This document shows positions 43,437-55,490 of a DNA stretch of 64,000 bases, piece after piece. How positions within the stretch are numbered: the first letter of the stretch is position 1; every line of letters starts with the position of its first letter. The stretch is from Pinus tabuliformis (taxonomy: Eukaryota; Streptophyta; Pinopsida; Pinales; Pinaceae): the NCBI GenBank assembly GCA_031772625.1, contig CM062804.1, positions 1,023,107,208-1,023,171,207 on the forward strand, in the 5' to 3' direction. The translations under genes were made by a program, and so were the position numbers. Under the pieces are notes generated by a model. That model made no database searches, was not told the DNA's origin, and worked only from the letters and a program-made list of their open reading frames with translations.

Positions 43437-44564
43437 TCATCCCTTATCTCTTTGTTGGACTTCCTTCCAACTTTTCTGGGAGGGTCGGTGGAGAGGTTGT
43501 TTTCCTTTGATTTGTTCCTGGTTAAGATTCTTTCCACTGTTGGGGGAGGAGAGGGCTTGGGGGGGGGAGATATGGGAGGGGGTTACCAAGGGGCCTCGCG
43601 GGGATTGGGGGGGGGGATGGGGTTCCTCTGCAGACAAGGTTTCAAAAGGGTTGGAGGAGGAGGGGTAGGAAGGGCCGAATCCAGAGGGTTGGGAGGGGGG
43701 GAAGGGATTTTCAAGAGGGGGCTTTGAGGAAGGGCCAGGAGGGGGGTTTGATTTTTTCTTTTTAACGATCTCCCAAGCTTCTTCAGGAGCTTCTACATTG
43801 CCTTCAGAAACATTTGATTTAGATTTACTGCATCTATTGGCGAAATGCCCATATTCGTGACATACCTTGCACTTGAAGGGCAGCTGCTCGTAGTCCACTT
43901 GCTGTATGTGCGTCCACTGATCGACTTTGAGTTTGATTGCTTCCGGCAGTCCCTTACCCAGATCTACTTCGACACATATCCGTGCACAGGCATGCATGTT
44001 CTCCTTCGGTTCAGATCTGTCAATATATTTACCGACGGCATTCCCTATGGCTTTCACTGATTCGTCCCCCCAGCAATGAAGCGGCAAATGGGGCAGGCGA
44101 ACCCAGACGGGGACAGCGTTGGGGACGTCCATCTCTGGATCGAAGTCAGGGGTCCATCTGTTAAGATAAAGGCCCCGAGAGTCCATGAAATAAGGGCCGT
44201 TTCTGAAGATGAGGTTATGGTCCTCCATTGATTCAAAAAGGAAGGTGTAAAACCCCCTCCCGCAGAACCTGATTGTTATTTTCCCTTGCACCATCGGGTT
44301 CCAGTTTCTCTCGACCCATCTTTGGACTGATCGAGGGGAGGGCCACAATCCTGTGAACTGATCGACCAGGCCTCGTTCTGCTAAGGCGACTGCAGCTCTC
44401 CTCGGGAGGGAAGGAGGGAGCGAGACTTCCGGGATTTCATCTAGCTTCTTGATGAACTTAGAAGCTGTAGGGCGGATTTTTCCTGCTGCATTCTCAGGGA
44501 TGAGAGAAGCAAAAGATTTTTCCAGATCTTCCGGATCCTGAGATGGAGGATCCATTTCAGGCAT
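43437..44564 (-). CDS. LINE ORF1, DUF4283 plus zinc-knuckle protein
   Basis: The 375-residue ORF1 protein would bind LINE RNA. The N-terminal two thirds match the DUF4283 pattern of plant L1 ORF1 (about residues 60-200: WVERNWNP, ITIRFCGRGFYTFLF, VPVWVRLPHLPLHCW, AIGNAVGKYI). A CCHC knuckle follows near residues 231-245 (CKVCHEYGHFANRC). The C-terminal third is Pro/Ser-rich, and its codons give the G-rich runs on the plus strand at 43545-43740. The frame is intact. It starts at one of two near ATGs (MPEMDPP), ends 120 bp before ORF2 and is preceded by about 240 bp of GC-rich 5' UTR. Confidence 0.9.
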   Translation of the reverse strand: MPEMDPPSQDPEDLEKSFASLIPENAAGKIRPTASKFIKKLDEIPEVSLPPSLPRRAAVALAERGLVDQFTGLWPSPRSVQRWVERNWNPMVQGKITIRFCGRGFYTFLFESMEDHNLIFRNGPYFMDSRGLYLNRWTPDFDPEMDVPNAVPVWVRLPHLPLHCWGDESVKAIGNAVGKYIDRSEPKENMHACARICVEVDLGKGLPEAIKLKVDQWTHIQQVDYEQLPFKCKVCHEYGHFANRCSKSKSNVSEGNVEAPEEAWEIVKKKKSNPPPGPSSKPPLENPFPPSQPSGFGPSYPSSSNPFETLSAEEPHPPPQSPRGPLVTPSHISPPQALSSPNSGKNLNQEQIKGKQPLHRPSQKSWKEVQQRDKG

Positions 44565-44803
44565 TGGAGGGGATCGAAGGACTCAAGCGGGGAACCGGGG
44601 GAGGCCCCGATGAAGGGGAAGGGCAGGAGGCCCAATGGCAGAAGAGAAGGGCAGGAGGCCCAGGACAAAGGAGGAATCAGCAGAGGGAGGGCGCGAGCCT
44701 AGCAGCGACGCTGCCAGGCACAGGGGCGCAGGAGAGGTCAGGTCAGAGATGCGCGCAGAGGAACGCCAAATCGCCAGAGCCACTCATCTTCTCCATCCAC
44801 ACC

Positions 44804-44816
44804 TATATTATTATTA
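44804..44816. repeat. LINE target-site duplication, right copy
   Basis: Exact match to 37762-37774. Confidence 0.9.
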
Positions 44817-44905
44817 ACCTATTATATATATATTAAATTTAAGTTTTTTAGATAATTTTTTATAATATACTATATTAATATTTATTTATAACTTTTTTAT
44901 ACATA

Positions 44906-44907
<2 letters not shown>

Positions 44908-44972
<65 letters not shown>
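44908..44972. repeat. (TA)n microsatellite
   Basis: About 28-30 uninterrupted TA repeats at the left edge of satellite block 2. Confidence 0.95.
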
Positions 44973-44976
<4 letters not shown>

Positions 44977-44977
44977 T

Positions 44978-46175
44978 TATTGGTGTTTATATTATGTTTG
45001 TATAACGATAAAAATTTGATATATAATATTCAATGTATTTTTTGTCTTTACCATGCTTTTTGTGAGGTTCATTATTGGATGTATATTTTTTTATTGTATA
45101 TAAGATTGGTTGTCGTTTGGCTTTTATTTACATAGTTATGCATTTACAATAAATATGGATGACATGTTTGATATGTACTTTGAAATGTGTGTGGATTTTC
45201 TTTAGCATATGGCTTGATTTACTCTCTACATTAATTTTGTATGTTTGGATATTTACAATTCTGTGTGTATGGTGATTAAAAATTGACATGCAATGTTCGT
45301 AGTATTTATAATTTTGTGTGTACTAAGAAGGTTTGATGAGATGTTTGTATTCTTGTGTATTTGCAATGCTTTTGACGTTTGAATGTTTATGTATTTCTAA
45401 TGCTTGTTATGTTAGTGTAGTTATTATGTGTTTGTATTGATTATGTAGTTATAATATTATTTGTAAGGATTAAAACTTGAATTGTGCGCTTGATTGTGTG
45501 TTTGTAATCTTCATTGTTCTTATTTTTCGTTGTGGGTTTGTACTTTTGATTCTATGTTTGTTTATACTCTTGATTGTATACATTTTTTATTATGTGTTTG
45601 TATTCTTGATTGTATGCATTTTTTTATTTTGTATTTGTACCCTTGATCAATTTTGTTTTCATGTATTTACAATCTTGTGTGTAACAAAATATGAAAGAAT
45701 GTTTATATGCTCGTGTATTTACAATATTTTTGAAAGTAATGATGAAAATCTAAAATGATATTTGAGTACTCGTGTATTTGATATGAGAATTTGTGCGAGA
45801 ATGAGGGAAATTTGATATGACATCTTTTTGTATTTGATATGGCATCTTTTTGTATTTGCAATAATATTTTTGTAATGATCAAAATTTGATGCCTATTTTC
45901 CATCTAAATTTATTCCACAATAAATTAAATGGGGGTATAGGGAGTCTTGAGTGAACTAGGAATATTATATAAGATATAATTTGTTGTATAGGGAAATCAC
46001 ATAGGAAGTGGGGTTAGGGGAATGATAGAGTGAAATAATAGTATAACCATAAATTAGGGGTGAGGGAGAGGGGTCAAATAAACTTCCACCTTCACATGGT
46101 TGGCCTAATTAGTAAACAATTTATATCACAAAATTCTGGAAGCCAAGTGAAGTTCTTTTTAAATCTAAAGAAAGT
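44978..46175. repeat. T/G-rich satellite, block 2
   Basis: It matches block 1 (34.98-37.39 kb), including the GATGACATGTTTGATATG landmark at 45158, the AATTAAATGGGG stretch, and the flank ending GAAGCCAAGTGAAGTTC (about 46138-46155, compare 37348-37365). It indicates a direct duplication of satellite plus flank. Confidence 0.85.
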
Positions 46176-46184
46176 ATTATTTTA

Positions 46185-47520
46185 TAAATAATTTCAATTT
46201 ATTCTTTATTCTATAAATAATAAATATTTATTTTTTTAATACTATTATTATTTATTTAATCAATATTAAAAATAATATTTCATATATTATTATTATTATT
46301 TAATAGATTATAAAAAAATTATTTCATAATTTAGAAAATAATAATAATAATGTATCTTACATTAGAATTTAGAATTTTAAGTATATTATTTATTATGTAT
46401 ATTCAGTATTTTTATTTTATTAATGATACTTTTGATATTTAATTTAGATTTATTTTTTCAATATAAATGTTTTATTTTATTAATATATTATATGAATATT
46501 TGATATATTAAAATTTAAATTAATTAACTTTAATGTTAATAATATATAAAAAAAAATTTCATGTAATTTTTTATTAATTAAATAATTTTTTAGTATTAGT
46601 AAATAATAATAATCAATTAATTTATCAAAATTTTCGGAAAAAATCACATAGAGAGTATTTGGTCAACACGTTTCAAACCGGCCAGTGTGGTTCATCTTCA
46701 GGACAAGATGAAGAGACATATCTCAGAGGAGGGTTAAATAAGAACCAAAGCAAGATCTGTCTTCATCTTAAAAACCTGCAAGCATGCCCATTCAAAAGAT
46801 TGAACAGTGCAGGGTAGTGATATTCAAAACGCGTGGACCAAATACTCTCTGTGTGATTTTTTCTTAAAATTCTCATGAATTAATAAGTTATGGATCATAG
46901 AAACTTGAATTCGAATAATTAATTAATTAATTATTAAGAAAATTATAAAGTGTTATTATAAATATTTTATTATTATTATTAAATAAAATTATAAATTAAT
47001 ATTATAAAAACTTATTTAATTATTATCATTATAACTATTTATTTAAATATTTTTAAAAACTATTTAATATATGCATCAAAATATTTAATATATGTATATA
47101 TGATACGTTTATATATATATATATATATATACTTTTATTTTGTTTTTAAAAAAATCAAAAAATCTTTAACCATTTTTTAAAGATCTAGTAATTTCAATTT
47201 AATATTTTTTATAAATAATAAATTTATAAATATTTATTTATTTAATATTATTATTAATTATTTAATAAAAATAATATTTCATACCTTATTATTATTATTT
47301 AATAAATTATAGATTTTTTATTTCCTAATTTAGAAAAGAATAATAATGTATCTTACATGAGGGTTTAGAATTTAAAGTGTATCATTTATTGTGTATATTC
47401 ATTATTTTTATTTTAATGATGATACCTTTTGAAATTTAATTTAAATCTATTTTTTTTATATATAAATTTCTATATTTTATCAATATATTATATGAATATT
47501 TGATATATGAAAATTTAACT
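46185..47520. repeat. AT-rich region with ~340-bp direct repeats
   Basis: 46185-46520 and 47185-47520 share a series of words, such as AATGTATCTTACAT, TTTATTATGTATATTCA and ATATTATATGAATATTTGATATAT, in the same order. No gene is present. A MITE-like element sits between the two copies. Confidence 0.75.
46616..46884. mobile_element. MITE-like inverted-repeat element
   Basis: The ends are inverted repeats: GGAAAAAATCACATAGAGAG then TATTTGGTCAACACG from 46636, and their complement with four or five differences up to about 46865. The match extends outward imperfectly to 46616 and 46884, giving arms of 40-57 bp around a ~150-bp centre that has no ORF. An inner inverted repeat (CTTCAGGACAAGATGAAGAG against GTCTTCATCTT) adds to the fold. 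The superfamily is unassigned because the AT-rich flanks hide the target-site duplication. Confidence 0.8.
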
Positions 47521-47698
47521 GACTTGGACCTTAATAAGGAGATGATATGTACATAAACTTCATCTTATACATGTTAATGAAGTTTTCAACTTGTCTAACA
47601 TTTGTCTAAATTTCAGATTTGATTTTCAGCCATCTATGTTCTTCTTGCTTTGTAATTTCTAGCTATATATTTATTTTAATTTAAAAAAACATAAAGAC

Positions 47699-47703
47699 AA
47701 CTA
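47699..47703. repeat. Target-site duplication of element D, left copy
   Basis: AACTA, repeated exactly at 58552-58556. Confidence 0.9.
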
Positions 47704-50700
47704 TGTCACACCTCTATTTCCATGTACATAAAAAAAAATTATTGAATGCCTAACTTACCATGTTAGCGGAACATTATATGATACTCAGGTTTAAGTCTGC
47801 GCATTGCATTTATCTACTATACACATACAATACACAATATATAATAAGTTGTTGATCTTATGTCTATTGCTGTAACTTTGGCTTACGTATACCACGTGGT
47901 AAGGTAATGTGTTATCAGCAGCGGGGTGTTGAACGTATGCCTTTCCCATGACATAGTCTTACTATAGTTTATCAAACGGTAAAGTATATTAATAAGGCAC
48001 GGCCTTTGATGGTCCTGCCGCAGAGTTCACAGCTGCCACTTCACACTCGCCTTTAAGACAACAGTCCTGAAGGGGGCAGGTGGCATGGCCTGGCTCTTTT
48101 GGCCATGTGACACCTTGGAAACGCGGATCTCGGTCTTAACAATGCTGTTTCCCGCCTTGCTTCGACGGCTCGGATCTCATCCGGAGATCGGATGGTTGTC
48201 ATGCGCCCAAGGGTTTATGTTGATACTTATACTCCTTCCTACACTCTCGGGTTCATTTGCGTGCTCAGCTCTTTCCAGCTCCGGTTCTGTGTGCCAATTT
48301 GGGGTTCATATCACCAGCAGCACTTCTTCGCTCTGTAAGCGCCCAGGAATCGAGCAAAGCTCGTCATTCGGCCATCTCAGGTATTGATCTCGGACTACTA
48401 GATTCATTGAGTTATTTCAGTTCACTGTGTCTATTTCAGTTTACTGTATTTATTGGAAAATGATTTCTTATTGATTGGTCTCTTGCTGCTATGAAGCACA
48501 GTCAGTTCGTGCAACCTCTCGCATGGAACAAGGCTGACTACCTGTGGCGGTTCAACCTTCTTGGTCACGGGTAAGTTAAAGCTCATGATGCTTTGCCTGT
48601 ACTTCAGCATTCAGAATTATAGATCTTAAGACATGGTTTATGGTTGATGCAGGCCGCCGCTCCAACGCGGGCCTCCTTATGTCATTTGCTGAGGTATTCT
48701 CTGTAGAGAACCCTCACGGTTTGCATCCTCATGTCGTCAGGTCTTAACAGTAAATCTTTGGTTAAGTGTTTATTCCAATGGAGCCTGAGTTTCTGTACCA
48801 ATGTTCATAGTTTCGTTGATTTACAGTACTGTATTTTTCTTTAAGGCACACCGAGTTTAATGGGCAAACATACTCTTAGATTTTGGTTGCGGATCTAGCC
48901 TCAGCGCTCAGATCCTGCAACGGTTTTCCTGTGGCTTGTACTCGCCATAAGATTGGTCAATTTCTCTTTCAGGGTTTACCACCCTATGTTATATGTAATT
49001 TATATTCATGTTATGAGGAGATGGTCTAATTCTCAGGCGATTTACGCATAGACAAAGTATTGTGAACTGTGTAAGCTTCGTAGCAGCTTTGCTTTGTTAT
49101 TTTATATGATTCTGTTCTCGAATCTCCTTAATATCAATACAGAGTATAGGGTTTATCAGTTATAGCGATGGTTACCTGTTTTAAATGACTGCAGCAGCAT
49201 ATTAATCTTGTAATACGATGATCTTTACAGTCTCGCTCTATTCCTATACTGTATGTTCATTATTAATGCTGGTTTGTACAGCATGCATTCCGAGATTGTT
49301 TCTATATTGTTCTTTCTTTTCCTATGGTAATGCCGCTCTTAATCGAGGTCGGCTATACGCACAGTTTTCTTTGTATTTACAATGTTTGACCCATTCGGGT
49401 CGCATGCACAGAACTGTATATGTATATTTGTAACCCTTTCATAGTTACATGCATAGGGTTATATAAACGAATGCATTTCCTTTTACAGCTACATGCACAG
49501 GAATATGTAATATTTGCAATCCTTTCCACAGTTACATGCACGGGATTTATAAATAAATGTAACCCTTTATCACAGTTACATGCACGGGATTTATAAATGT
49601 AAATGTATATTTCTTCCTGTATCGTTTTAAGGACTAGCTCTCAGCTACCATGTCCGCTAATGCTGTAACCTATGCTCACGGTTATGGAGTACTAAATGAT
49701 TCTTGCCTCCGTTATACAGTTTATCGACAACCTCTGTTTATCTAGAACACCTGTCTGTTCATTTCCATGTCATTCACTTACCCTGATATCAGTAGGGTTT
49801 GTTATTCTCACATCGATGGTAACATCTGGTTACGGTCGGTATCTCTGCTCTCGGATTCCAGAGGTCCTAACCCGCATTTACAGTCGACATGTTACAATAA
49901 TGGTTTATTTTCTATCAAGTGATTAATATCGATGTTTACTGTTAACTCTTTAGTTATTAAACAGAGTCTTGTTTTCCACTAATAAGGGTATCTCAAGTCC
50001 GTTACTCAGTAACCGGATCTTGGTAATCCCTTCTCGTGCCAATACTCCTTCTTGGCTTCATCTATGTGTACTCTGTTTACTCTGAAGCTAACTCAGACCT
50101 TGTCTGTTAGCTAACAGTCTGTCCTATAGTTTGAGAACTACAACTGTATATTTACATTAACGCTACAGTATCTAGGAAAATGAAATACATATTTTCCTGT
50201 TGACTTCTGTAACATTTATCGCATATATACTGCTATTCAGAGACTTTACAGTTTGAGACCATACCTGGTTCGCCAGAGTCGGGAATGGTCCTCAAACAAA
50301 ATAAGTCACCTGAGCTTTAGCTCTGCTCGTCCACCCAGCCATGAGACCCATCCCTCAGATGGAAGTCTCCCCCCAAGCCATCTTGCAGACCTCAAGCCCT
50401 CAGCAAGAATTACGCACTCTGTGCTTGGTTATCTGGTCCCAACCAGACTTAACCAGTCTTTTCTTTCTTTCTTTTTCCTTTTTCCTCTTCTTGGAAAAGG
50501 TCTCCTCTGCCTGTCCCCACAGCCCAGAGCTTCCCCCTACAGCCAGGACTTTTCCTGCTCTTGGGAGGTAGTTTCCATCAGTTAATGTAACTGATCTCTT
50601 TCTTTTAAATTCACCTCTTAGAGGCCGCCAGCATTTCAAGAAAAATATTTAAATTACTTTTTCAAAATAGTTTATCACAGTTTGTTTTTAAACATAAACA

Positions 50701-50763
50701 ACAACTATATTAATGTATTTTACCACAGTAATTTTCATATTTACAGAATCTGGGGTTATTACA
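47704..50763 (-). repeat. Element D, 3' LTR
   Basis: It begins TGTCACACCTC and ends GGTTATTACA on the plus strand, and matches 55491-58551 along its whole length. A purine tract (AGGGGGGGGAAA in element sense) abuts it at 50764. Confidence 0.95.
49420..49610. repeat. Minisatellite inside the element D LTR
   Basis: AGYTACATGCAYRGG recurs four times, about 40-60 bp apart. The same array is in the other LTR at 57208-57398. Confidence 0.85.
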
Positions 50764-50775
50764 TTTCCCCCCCCT
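50764..50775 (-). other. Polypurine tract of element D
   Basis: The minus strand reads AGGGGGGGGAAA directly before TGTAATAACC of the 3' LTR. Confidence 0.9.
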
Positions 50776-53700
50776 GTGATTGGACATCGTCCCGATGTCC
50801 GTCACCCTTAAAAAGATTCAGGTAAGCTTCTCTAAGGAGTTCCTCATCCTCCCAAGTGGCCTCTTCAGGCCCATAATGTTGCCATTGCACCTTAGCTTGG
50901 AAAATAACCCGTTTCCGCAGCTGCACTTCTCTCCGGTCGAGAATGGTCAGTGGTTCGACCAGAACCTCGCCTTCCGGCTCGACCTGCAATCAGCAACAGA
51001 TTAAGTCATTTCCTTGTTTAAGAACAAAACTTATCTAGGATGATCAGACTAATCCTTACCCGAACATTCTGCCAGTGAATCACATGTTTAGGATCGTAGA
51101 CGTATTGTTTTAATACGGAAACGTGGAAAACATTATGGATCCTAATATGGCCTGGTAGAGCGAGTTGATAAGCTACCGGCCCCACCCTTGCCAAAATTTG
51201 AAAAGGTCCAAAATAGCGGGGTGCAAGTTTGGCACATCCGCTCCACTACAAGGTACTTCTTCTGGGTTGGATTCTAACAAACACATGATCCCCAACTTGG
51301 AATTCTTTGAACCTTCTTTTTCGATCAGCAAAACTTTTCTGTCTATCTTGAGCGGCTTTTAAGTTGGTACGCACTCTTTTTACCGTTTCTTCCATTTCCT
51401 TGAGCATTTCAGGGCCAATTCGTAACCTGTCCTCAGGTCCGCCCCAACTTGAGGGAGTGCGGCACTTCCGCCCATACATAACCTCGAAAGGACTCAACTG
51501 TGTAGAGGAGTGATACCCATTGTTATATGCAAATTCGACCAGGTGGAGATATTCTTCCCATTGGGTTGGCTTCATCATAACACATGCTCTCAGCATGTCC
51601 TCCACAACCTGATTCACACGCTCCATTTGGCCATCTGTTTGGGGATGATAGGCTGTGCTAAAGTTCAGCTGTGTTCCCAGTTCAGCAAATAGTGTCCGCC
51701 AAAAGGCTGATGTAAACTTAACATCACGATCGGAAATGATTACCTTCGGAAGTCCATGCAATTTGAATATATTTTGCATGAAAATATGGGCAATTTGCAC
51801 AGCCTTATATGTTGATTGCACAAGTATGAAGTGTGCTGCCTTACTCAATTTATCCACTACCACCATAATGGAATCATTATTCTTCTTTGTCCGAGGTAAT
51901 CCAGTTATAAAATCCATGGAGATAGTCTCCCATTTCCATTCCGGAATGGGTAAGGGTTGTAGCAGCCCTGCTGGATGCAAATGCTCCGCTTTGATCTGCT
52001 GACATTCTAGACATCGTGCTAGATACTCAGCTACCTCCTTCTTCATTTTTGGCCAGTAATATTCTTTTCGAAGAGCGGTAACCATTTTCTGATATCCTGG
52101 ATGCCCGGTATAATGGCTGATATGAAATTCATCCAGAATCAGCTTCTTAATACTATCTTCATTGGGTACATACAACTTTTTGTTAAAGTACAGCATTCCG
52201 GCATCATCCAGCTCATACCCTTGTTGTGTTTCCTTACCAGAAAATTGTTGTATTTGCTGTTTAATTTGCTGGTAAACAACATCACGTTCAGCTGCTGATT
52301 TTATCTTTTCAAATATAGTACTCTGCCATTTACTAACTAAAATCTTGCACACGCATTGTACCTTTCGACTTAATGCATCTGCCACTCGGTTCTCCTTCCC
52401 CTTTAAATGCTTAATTTCAAAGTCGAATCCACTTAAGAAGTCAGCCCAACGAGCTTGCCTCGTGTTTAAAGTGGGTTGGCTGAAATAGTTTGTTAGGCTG
52501 TGGTGGTCTGTTAACAGCAGAAATCTTCTCCCCAAGAGGTAGTGCCGCCACATTTTCAGCGCATGAATAACAGCCGCTAGCTCCAGATCGTAAGCAGAGT
52601 ATTTCTGCTCATGTTCTTTCAGCTTCCTTGATTCATATGCAATGACTCTTCCCTCTTGCATCATCACCCCTCCCACACCCTCTTTACTTGCGTCAGTGCA
52701 GACCACGTAATCCTTATTAGGATCAGCTATACTCAATATGGGTGTTGTGGTGAGTAAGTGCTTGAGCTGTTCAAAGCTCCGCTGACATTCTGAAGTCCAC
52801 TTAAACACTTTTCCTTTCTTTTGTAAGGAGGTGATAGGGTATGCTACCCTTGAAAAGCCTTCCACAAATCTTCTGTAATAACCTGCTAGACCCATAAAGG
52901 ATCTAATATCTGCCACGTCCTTTGGTATGGGCCACTCCATTATAGTTCTGATTTTCTCAGGGTCTACTGCAATTCCGTCCTTTGTGATTACATGGCCTAA
53001 GTATTGTATCTCCTCCTTGAAGAAGTCACACTTACTAAACTTTGCATATAATTGATGTTCTCGCAAAGTTTGCAATACCAACCTAAGGTGCTCCTCATGC
53101 TCCTTTCTTGATCGGGAGTAAATCAGAATGTCATCTATGAATATCAACACAAACTTGTCCAAGAACTGGTGAAACACACTCTTCATCAAACACATGAAAG
53201 TAGCAGGTGCATTGGTCAGACCAAAAGGTAGCACCACGAATTCATAATGCCCATACCGCGTTCTGAAAGCGGTCTTAGCGATATCCTCCTCTTTAATCCT
53301 GATTTGATGGTAACCAGATCGCAGATCTTTAATCACTGATTTGATGGTGAATTCCACGATCGCAGATCGATTTACGGATGTAATTTTTATCTAACAGCTC
53401 CTGCAATTGCATCTTTAATTCTGTTAGTTCTGGTATGCTCATACGGTATGGTGCCCGTGAAACAGGTGCTGCCCCCGGAACCAGTTCAATAGTGAAATCC
53501 ACATCTCTTTTAGGTGGTAGTCCCGGTACTTCCTCGGGAAACACATCTACAAATTCTTGCACCACCGGAATGTTACCCAACATGGCAGTTTTATCCTTCT
53601 GGTTGGCGTAACCCACCTGAATAGCATAAATTTGACATTTTTTCTTGATGCATTTAGCTAATTGAGTTGTTGTAATGGGTCGAATCTGTACAGGATGTTT

Positions 53701-54170
53701 GATTCCTTGTAACTCCTGCTGCTCCCCACCGTCATCCTTATAGTAGATAGTTTTTGTCTTGCAATTCACTAAGGACCAGTGTCTTTCCAGCTAATCCATC
53801 CCAATCAGGACATCATAGGAACCCAATGGTAGTACATTTAAATCTACCACTATTGGCTGTCCTGCTATGTTTAAGGAGCAATTATTTACTTTGGCCAAGA
53901 CTCGTCTTTTGGCTCCTGTAGCTAATTGGACCAGCCACGGATTTCTGAACTTTTCAGCTTGTAGTTTACATTGTTCTACTATTTTTGGGCTAATGTAACT
54001 TAAAGTAGCACCTGGGTCAATAAGAACAGCGATAGAAAAGTTTGAAATTTTACCTTCAATTCTACCATAGATGGCTGGTACTCCGCTTGGCGGTCCTCCA
54101 AGGCTGCATTGATTCTGGGTACACTACGTGCCACGTCCCCAATGGTTGATGCTTCATGAATCTGGGATAT
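50764..54170 (-). pseudogene. Element D pol region with chromodomain
   Basis: In element order: protease region (about 53770-54150), RT ([22 protein letters not shown]), RNase H ([43 protein letters not shown]), integrase with its HHCC zinc region ([21 protein letters not shown]), catalytic core ([40 protein letters not shown]) and GPY-side extension. The chromodomain follows (50780-50985: ILDRREVQLRKR, AKVQWQHYGPEEATWEDEELL), which in this group guides integration to heterochromatin. One open frame of 703 residues (51246-53357) covers RT to integrase. The whole is a fossil with a few breaks. Confidence 0.9.
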
Positions 54171-55310
54171 CTAGTCTGTCCCCTTTCGCTGTGGGCAGTT
54201 TTTAACATAGTGAGGCCCTCCACAGCCCCAGCATTGAATTGGAGGTCTGGTCATGCCCTCACCTTCTGGTCTAACAGGCTGCTCACTCATCCTAGTTTCA
54301 CCTCCTGGTCTAGCTCGGGGCGCACTTCTTGGTACAGATCTATTGTTTAATCTTGTACCAGCTCCCTTACTTCCACTGCTGCGGCCTCCCTTGCTGCTCC
54401 CAACCATCCGACTGCTCTTTTTTTCATTCCATCTTTTGTTCGAAGTATCTCCCTTCTGCTTACTCTGCTGATAGCAGATTCTTGCTTTACGAATAGCCTC
54501 GTCCATGGTCCTAGGATTGTCAAACTCAATCCTCTCTCTTATATATGCAGGTAAACTGCTCACAAACCTTTGGACCTTAGCTTTCTCCTCCTTGATGTAA
54601 GGTACATAACGTAGCAGCGAGGTAAAACGGTTAATGAACTCGTCCATGGTCTGCTGTCCCAGTCTTAAGTCATGAAATTCCCTTGCCTTTTCATCATAGA
54701 AGCGCTCAGTCAGATACCTTTCTTTGAAATATTTCTGGAACTTCTCCCATGTAATGGTTCGTTCGCTGACTCCCTTGACAATCTTGATTTCCTCCCACCA
54801 CAAGGTTGCCTTACCTTGTAGCTGGAAGATTGCCAATCTCGCCTTCAAATTGTGGTCATACTCATACAACTGAAAATACTTATTCATATTTATTAACCAG
54901 GCTTCCGCAGCTTCCTCCTGTTCACCATCAAAATGTGGGGGTTTAATCTTTCGGAATTCTCCCTGCAATTCCATTTTCTGACCTTTTGAGGTTTGCTGCT
55001 GAGGTGCATTATCAGAGTGATATTCCTTGTCATCAGAATTTTCAGGTTCCATCTGATAGTCTTGTTCTTCTGTCACCCTCTGCTGTTCCGCACTAGGGTT
55101 AGATAGGGGTGGATTCTGCCTGTCCGACAGGCTCTTCAGAATCCTTTCTTGTTCAACTGTTAAACGCGCGTTGTCCTCTCGCAACCGTGCCATCTCATTC
55201 TTCAATTCTTGAACCGTTTCCAGTATTGCTAAATTGGTGCTTCGTGTTGCCTCACCCAACTGTACCCATGGCTCCGGGTTCTCCTGAGGATTACTGCCAG
55301 GTCCTTGCAT
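54171..55310 (-). CDS. Element D Gag
   Basis: The 379-residue frame looks whole. It starts MQGPGSNPQENPEPWVQLGE about 160 bp after the primer site. Residues 20-65 form a coiled coil (ILETVQELKNEMARLREDNARL). The Retrotrans_gag core spans about 110-260 (AEAWLINMNKYFQLYEYD, ATLWWEEIK, FQKYFKERYL, MDEFINRFTSLLRYVPYI, LPAYIRERIEF). A basic Ser/Gly/Arg-rich section follows, then a CCHC knuckle near the end (CWGCGGPHYVKNC). Gag forms the cytoplasmic particle and packages RNA. Confidence 0.9.
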   Translation of the reverse strand: MQGPGSNPQENPEPWVQLGEATRSTNLAILETVQELKNEMARLREDNARLTVEQERILKSLSDRQNPPLSNPSAEQQRVTEEQDYQMEPENSDDKEYHSDNAPQQQTSKGQKMELQGEFRKIKPPHFDGEQEEAAEAWLINMNKYFQLYEYDHNLKARLAIFQLQGKATLWWEEIKIVKGVSERTITWEKFQKYFKERYLTERFYDEKAREFHDLRLGQQTMDEFINRFTSLLRYVPYIKEEKAKVQRFVSSLPAYIRERIEFDNPRTMDEAIRKARICYQQSKQKGDTSNKRWNEKKSSRMVGSSKGGRSSGSKGAGTRLNNRSVPRSAPRARPGGETRMSEQPVRPEGEGMTRPPIQCWGCGGPHYVKNCPQRKGTD

Positions 55311-55470
55311 TCTATCTCCTTTCTGTTAGCTGTTATAGTTTTGTGCTTCACCCCTGGTTAGACAGAACAATAGTTATGTGAATTATTTTTTTTTTTTTTT
55401 TTTGCATACGTACACATGGTGTCCACCTCTGCACAGGGAAACATGTTTTGCTTAAGGCCACAGTGTTGAA

Positions 55471-55487
55471 ACTGGGCTCTGATACCA
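55471..55487 (-). other. Primer-binding site of element D (initiator-Met tRNA)
   Basis: The minus strand reads TGGTATCAGAGCCCAGT three bases inside the 5' LTR, an exact initiator-Met site. Confidence 0.95.
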
Positions 55488-55490
55488 ATT

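Larger units (their letters stand above)
37775..44803 (-). mobile_element. Full-length L1-type LINE with three ORFs
   Basis: The 7.0-kb element is bounded by an exact 13-bp target-site duplication and ends, in its own sense, in a short poly-A (plus-strand T-run 37775-37783). In order it has a GC-rich 5' UTR (44565-44803), ORF1 (43437-44564), ORF2 with endonuclease, RT, zinc-finger and RNase H (39073-43316), and a third ORF (37992-38348). The clear 5' end and perfect duplication suggest a fairly recent full-length insertion. ORF2 now carries three stops and one frameshift. It inserted in AT-rich DNA between two blocks of the same satellite. Confidence 0.95.

Noticed and set aside
43371-43727. 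Glycine-rich 118-codon plus-strand frame
   Set aside because: It is the mirror of the Pro/Ser-rich end of LINE ORF1.
48085-48463. Open frames of 68-100 codons inside the element D LTR (repeated at 55872-56250)
   Set aside because: They are kept only because both LTRs are copies. They have no family resemblance, and their strand is opposite to the element.
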